Origin: Palsa-739 sp035532535
GTDB lineage: Bacteria > Actinomycetota > Thermoleophilia > Gaiellales > Gaiellaceae
Length of the DNA: 64,000 nt
NCBI GenBank assembly: GCA_035532535.1
Contig: DATKQT010000027.1
Coordinates: forward strand, 50,824 to 114,823
Direction of reading: 5' to 3'
How positions within the stretch are numbered: the stretch's first letter is position 1; each line of letters begins with the position of its first letter. Below the pieces are notes generated by a model. The model saw nothing but the letters and a program-made list of their open reading frames with translations, did no database searches and was not told where the DNA came from. Shown here piece by piece: positions 60,889-64,000 of the stretch. A program made the translations under genes and the position numbers.

Positions 60889-61581
60889 TCAGCGCACGCT
60901 CGGCACCGAGGCCGTCCAGCGGTACAGATGCTCGGGCCGACCTGCGGCGCCGTAACGGAGCGTGAAGTCGATCGCTCCGGAGTCGGCGAGGAATCGGAGG
61001 TACCGCCGCGCGACACCCTGGCTGATCCCGGCACGCGCGGCGAGCTCGGCGGTTGAGAGCGCGGCGTCGGAGTCCTTCAGCAACGAGGCGACAAGCGTGA
61101 GCGTCGGCGGCGAGATCCCCTTGGGCAGCGACGCCTCGCTACTCGTCCGCAGCAGTCCGTAGAGGCGATCGATGTCGCGCTGTTCGGCCTGCCGCATGTC
61201 GGCGAGCTGCCGGTGAGCCTCGGCATACGTCTCGAGCCGGTCGCGAAAGGTGACGAACGTGAACGGCTTGACGATGTAGTGGACGACGCCGAGGTGCATC
61301 GCGTCCCGGAGCACGTCGACGTCCTTCGCCGACGTGATCGCGATCACGTCGACCGACGGCGCGGGGCCGGCGCGCAGCTTGCGCATCATTTCGATGCCGT
61401 TTTCGTCGGGCAGATAGATGTCGAGCAGAACGAGGTCGGGGCGGAGCTTCTCCACGAGCGCACGCGCATCGCGGCCAGTCGTCGCGTCGCCGACGACCTC
61501 GAAGCCGGGGACGCGCTCGACGAATTGGCGATGCACGGAGACGGCCATGAAGTCGTCGTCCACGACGAGCGTGCGAATCAC
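60889..61581 (-). CDS. response regulator, CitB/DcuR type
   Basis: A 230-residue response regulator. The receiver domain has the acidic pocket VVDDDF, the phospho-acceptor Asp54 in LVLLDIYLPDENG and the Lys in YIVKPFTFV. A C-terminal helix-turn-helix (TLVASLLKDSDAALSTAELA and GISQGVARRYLRFLADSG) follows, as in DcuR, CitB and DctR of dicarboxylate or citrate systems. Four-base overlap with its kinase gene. Confidence 0.9.
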   Translation of the reverse strand: MIRTLVVDDDFMAVSVHRQFVERVPGFEVVGDATTGRDARALVEKLRPDLVLLDIYLPDENGIEMMRKLRAGPAPSVDVIAITSAKDVDVLRDAMHLGVVHYIVKPFTFVTFRDRLETYAEAHRQLADMRQAEQRDIDRLYGLLRTSSEASLPKGISPPTLTLVASLLKDSDAALSTAELAARAGISQGVARRYLRFLADSGAIDFTLRYGAAGRPEHLYRWTASVPSVR

Positions 61582-63200
61582 GACCGGACCCTCTCGACCG
61601 AGCGCAGCGGCAGCCGCACGGTGAAGCGAGCACCGTCGACGTTCTCGACCTGGATCATGCCGTGCCGACGTCTCACCTCTTGGCTGACGAGCGCGAGGCC
61701 GAGGCCCCGCTTGTGCTCGCCGTCGCGGGCGATCTTGGTGGTGAAGCCGTCGCGGAAGATCTCGTCGATCAGCTCGGGATCGACTCCGGGACCGGAGTCG
61801 TGGATCGCGATCACGAGTTCGCCTCCCTCGACGTGCAGCGCGATGTCGACGTGGCCACCCCCTCCGCCTGCGGCGGCTGACTCGAGCGCGTTGTCGATCA
61901 GGTTGCCGAGCATCCCAACGAGCGAGCGGACGTCCTCGAGCTCCGACGGCAGCTCGGTCGCATGGACGTCGAGCTTGACGCCGTGCTCGCTCGCGAGGGC
62001 GGCCTTGCCGAGGAGCAATGCGGCGAGGATCGGGTCGCCGACGCGGTCGACGAGTGACGCGGCCAGCTCCTGGTGCAGGAGCGACGAGCGGTTGATCTCC
62101 TGGACGGCGTCTTCGTAGCGGCCGAGCTCGATCAGGCCGCTGATCACGTGCAGCCTGTGCTGGAACTCGTGCTCCTGCGCGCGCAACGCGTCGGCGAGCT
62201 CGCGCACATCGTGCAGCTCCCGCGAGAGCGCGTCGAGCTCGGTGCGGTCGCGGAGCGTCACGACTGCACCGATCGGTCGGCCTCGCACCTCGACGGGCAT
62301 CCGGTTCGCGACGAGCACGCGCTCACCGACGAGGACGACCTCGTCCTGGCCCGCAACGTGCCCCGTGAGTACGTCGCGAACGCGGCCCACCGGCACGACG
62401 TCCCCCACCTGCCGTCCAACGGCGCCGGCGTCGAGCGCGAGCAGCCGTTGCGCCTCGTCGTTGATCAGCGTGATGCGCCCCGTCGGATCGACCGTGATCG
62501 CGCCCTCGCGGACGCCGTGCAGCATCGCCTCGCGCTGCTCGAGCAGCGCGCCGATCTCGTCCGGCTCCAGACCGAACGTCTGCCGCTTCACGCGACGCGC
62601 GAGCAGGAAGGCGCCGAGCGTCGCGAGGGTCAGAGCCACGAACAGTGGTATGAGGATCACCGGCAGCGATGCCCAGAACTCCGTCGTGAGTGCCTTCTCG
62701 AGCACGCCGACGGACACGAGCCCGATCACGCGACCCTGAGCATTTCGAATCGGCGCCTTTGCGCGCATGGACTTGCCGAGCGACCCGGGTTGCTCGCCGA
62801 CGAACGTCTTGCCGGCGAAGACCTGCGCCGGATTCTCGCCGGGATCGTGCAGGAGCGACTTGCCGATCAGCTTCGGATTTGGGTGCGACATGCGGATGCC
62901 GCGGCGGTTCGCGACGACAACGAAGGATGCGCCGGTGGCCCGTCTGATTCGCTCGGCGATCGGGTCGATGATCCGCGCACCGTTCGGCTGCGTCAGCGCC
63001 GCGACGACCTGCCGGTCTGTTGCGACCGTCTGCGCGATCGCGAGCGACTCGGCGCCGGCCCGCTTCGCGATGTCGTCTCGCGAGTGCAGGTAGACGACGA
63101 CCGAGGACACCCCAACCGTCAGGGCGATGATCGCGAGCTGCAGGAGCAAGAGCTGCGTGGAGAGCCGGGGCAGCCACCTGGACGTCGTGCCGATGCGCAC
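61578..63200 (-). CDS. sensor histidine kinase, CitA/DcuS type
   Basis: A 540-residue kinase. An N-terminal helix (LLLLQLAIIALTVGVSSVVV) is followed by an exported Cache/PASp sensor (HSRDDIAKRAGAESLAIAQT to IGLVSVGVLEK), a second helix (SLPVILIPLFVALTLATLGA), a cytoplasmic PAS domain (REGAITVDPTGRITLINDEA), the H-box QEHEFQHRLHVISGLIELG and an ATPase domain (NLIDNALESA, GLGLALVSQEVRRRHG). This is the layout of citrate and C4-dicarboxylate sensors. GTG 63200 is preferred over a TTG at 63305 that would add 35 residues. It probably controls the divergent livH locus. Confidence 0.9.
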   Translation of the reverse strand: MRIGTTSRWLPRLSTQLLLLQLAIIALTVGVSSVVVYLHSRDDIAKRAGAESLAIAQTVATDRQVVAALTQPNGARIIDPIAERIRRATGASFVVVANRRGIRMSHPNPKLIGKSLLHDPGENPAQVFAGKTFVGEQPGSLGKSMRAKAPIRNAQGRVIGLVSVGVLEKALTTEFWASLPVILIPLFVALTLATLGAFLLARRVKRQTFGLEPDEIGALLEQREAMLHGVREGAITVDPTGRITLINDEAQRLLALDAGAVGRQVGDVVPVGRVRDVLTGHVAGQDEVVLVGERVLVANRMPVEVRGRPIGAVVTLRDRTELDALSRELHDVRELADALRAQEHEFQHRLHVISGLIELGRYEDAVQEINRSSLLHQELAASLVDRVGDPILAALLLGKAALASEHGVKLDVHATELPSELEDVRSLVGMLGNLIDNALESAAAGGGGGHVDIALHVEGGELVIAIHDSGPGVDPELIDEIFRDGFTTKIARDGEHKRGLGLALVSQEVRRRHGMIQVENVDGARFTVRLPLRSVERVRS

Positions 63201-63237
63201 GGACTCGATCGTAACGGGCGCCCGCCCGGCGGGCCGA

Positions 63238-63256
63238 GATCGAAAATGATCGAAAA
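63238..63256. promoter_or_regulatory. tandem GATCGAAAA repeats upstream of the two-component genes
   Basis: Two identical nine-mers, GATCGAAAA at 63238-63246 and again at 63248-63256, with a period of 10 bases, one helical turn. A dyad CTAA-N7-TTAG follows within 20 bases. The site is between the kinase gene and the permease gene, where CitB/DcuR-type regulators often bind direct repeats. Confidence 0.5.
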
Positions 63257-63285
63257 GTCCGGCTAATCGGCGGTTAGTGCCGCTT

Positions 63286-63342
63286 ATGAGGACGAATCTG
63301 GACAAACGCCGGGACCCGGCGCCACGATCCGCCGCACCGTGA
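63286..63342 (+). CDS. possible 18-residue leader ORF
   Basis: ATG-initiated frame reading MRTNLDKRRDPAPRSAAP. Its TGA overlaps the GTG of the following small frame (GTGA). No ribosome-binding sequence is evident. It could be a leader peptide or chance; the overlap pattern is the only support. Confidence 0.2.
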   Translation: MRTNLDKRRDPAPRSAAP

Positions 63343-63467
63343 GAGCGACGATGCTGGTGGAGTGGGCGCCGTCGGCCACAGAGAGCATCGAGGCTCGCCT
63401 CGACAGCATTCTGGGTCGCGGTCCTGAAGCGCCCAATATCCCCGGCAAACGCCCTGGGCGGCAGTAG
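63339..63467 (+). CDS. possible 42-residue ORF coupled to the permease gene
   Basis: A short frame from GTG 63339 (or ATG 63351), with MLVEWAPSATESIEARLD as its middle part. Its TAG shares its last base with the GTG of the permease gene (TAGTG), so translation could be coupled. No known family or hydrophobic segment is visible. It fills the rest of the 266-base divergent region. Confidence 0.3.
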   Translation: MRATMLVEWAPSATESIEARLDSILGRGPEAPNIPGKRPGRQ

Positions 63468-64000
63468 TGCAGTTGTTCTGGTTGTCCGTCGGTTTCGGGT
63501 TTGTCACGGCGTCGGTGCTCGCCATCGCAGCAGTCGGCCTGAGCCTCCAGTTCGGAATCACGAACTACGTCAACTTCGCCTACGGCGACTTCATGGCGTT
63601 GGGCGGGTTCTTTACGTACGTCCTCAACAGCCAGGTCCTGCACGTCAACATCTGGATCGCCTTGACGATCGGGTCGTTGGGGATGGGCGTGCTTGCAGTG
63701 ATCATCAACCGACTGATCCTCGGCCCTTTCGCGCGGCGCTTCAGCAAGAGCCACTACGTGCTCATCGTCACCTTCGGTCTCTCGCTGATCCTGCTCAACG
63801 TGGAGTACTCGATCTGGGGCGCCCAGGTCCGCTTCTTCAACATGCCGATCGCCGCGGCCCTGCACATCGGGCCGTTGCTGCTGACGAGAAACCAGCTGAT
63901 CGTGATGGCGATCGCCGTTGTGCTGATGGTCGCAGTCCACACGATGCTGAAGACGACCCGACTCGGAAAGTCGATGCGTGCGATGTCGGACAACACGACA
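63467..64000 (+). CDS. branched-chain amino acid ABC transporter permease, LivH type (partial)
   Basis: An open frame that runs off the window (178 codons seen). It starts MQLFWLSVGFGFVTAS and has helices LAIAAVGLSLQFGIT, NIWIALTIGSLGMGVLAVII and YVLIVTFGLSLILLN. The LivH hallmarks NYVNFAYGDFMALGGFFTYV and the coupling-loop TRLGKSMRAMSDN are visible. Such permeases pair with LivM/LivF/LivG to import branched-chain amino acids, amides or organic acids. It is divergent from a citrate/dicarboxylate-type two-component system, so the solute may be an acid used by the nearby CoA-transferase and lyase. Confidence 0.88.
   Translation, partial: MQLFWLSVGFGFVTASVLAIAAVGLSLQFGITNYVNFAYGDFMALGGFFTYVLNSQVLHVNIWIALTIGSLGMGVLAVIINRLILGPFARRFSKSHYVLIVTFGLSLILLNVEYSIWGAQVRFFNMPIAAALHIGPLLLTRNQLIVMAIAVVLMVAVHTMLKTTRLGKSMRAMSDNTT

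Overview
The window is high-GC, gene-dense chromosomal DNA with many GTG starts, short intergenic gaps and frequent stop/start overlaps (TGATG, ATGA, GTGA). The gene content (HU with a short Lys/Ala tail, ArgR-type arginine operon, an F420-type nitroreductase-family protein, Asp23, XerC/XerD, type E succinate dehydrogenase) suggests a deep-branching actinobacterium such as Thermoleophilia. That placement is inference from gene content; no rRNA or other marker in the window settles it.

Region 1 (1-7.2 kb): the alpha subunit of succinyl-CoA ligase, a 2H phosphoesterase-like protein, a PLP aminotransferase, a LapA-type membrane protein with a small Cys-rich protein, a PDZ-Lon-like protease, an atypical SDR, malate dehydrogenase and isocitrate dehydrogenase. 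Region 2 (7.2-11.6 kb): a HEAT-like protein, a membrane zinc ribbon, two Xer recombinases flanking a small unknown gene, an EamA transporter and a GNAT. Region 3 (11.6-21.9 kb): pckA, then a type E succinate dehydrogenase (sdhA, an embedded lipoprotein, sdhB, CCG-domain sdhE), then a phosphoesterase, Asp23, GNAT, zinc ribbon, VOC protein, GGDEF cyclase and methyltransferase. Region 4 (22.0-30.7 kb): asd/lysC, the conserved recR-ybaB-dnaX-ffs block, a fumarylacetoacetase pair, an orphan histidine-kinase dimerisation domain, and a chorismate mutase-prephenate dehydrogenase-ACT fusion.

Region 5 (30.8-38.6 kb) is one arginine operon argC-J-B-D-R-G followed by an in-frame ArgH-ArgF fusion. It is driven by what looks like an almost leaderless promoter carrying two TTTGCATAA repeats. 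Region 6 (38.8-55.3 kb) is an exported redox island: HU, a YxWxxD-type repeat protein, a cupredoxin and a degenerate cupredoxin, three quinoprotein (PQQ-dehydrogenase type) beta-propellers, a TolB-like propeller and a glycosidase-like protein. It ends with a six-gene operon whose order (MoxR, DUF58, membrane beta-protein, vWA, small membrane protein, vWA) parallels mxaRSACKL of methanol dehydrogenase maturation and runs directly into the largest quinoprotein. This is the most promising system in the window.

Region 7 (55.4-64 kb): an acyl-CoA dehydrogenase, a CHASE-domain histidine kinase, an HMG-CoA lyase/CoA-transferase pair, a CitA/DcuS-CitB/DcuR-type two-component system and the start of a LivH-type permease, probably an organic-acid or branched-chain acid uptake and degradation locus. 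No tRNA, rRNA, CRISPR array or insertion sequence was recognised, and no gene-free stretch exceeds 300 bases.
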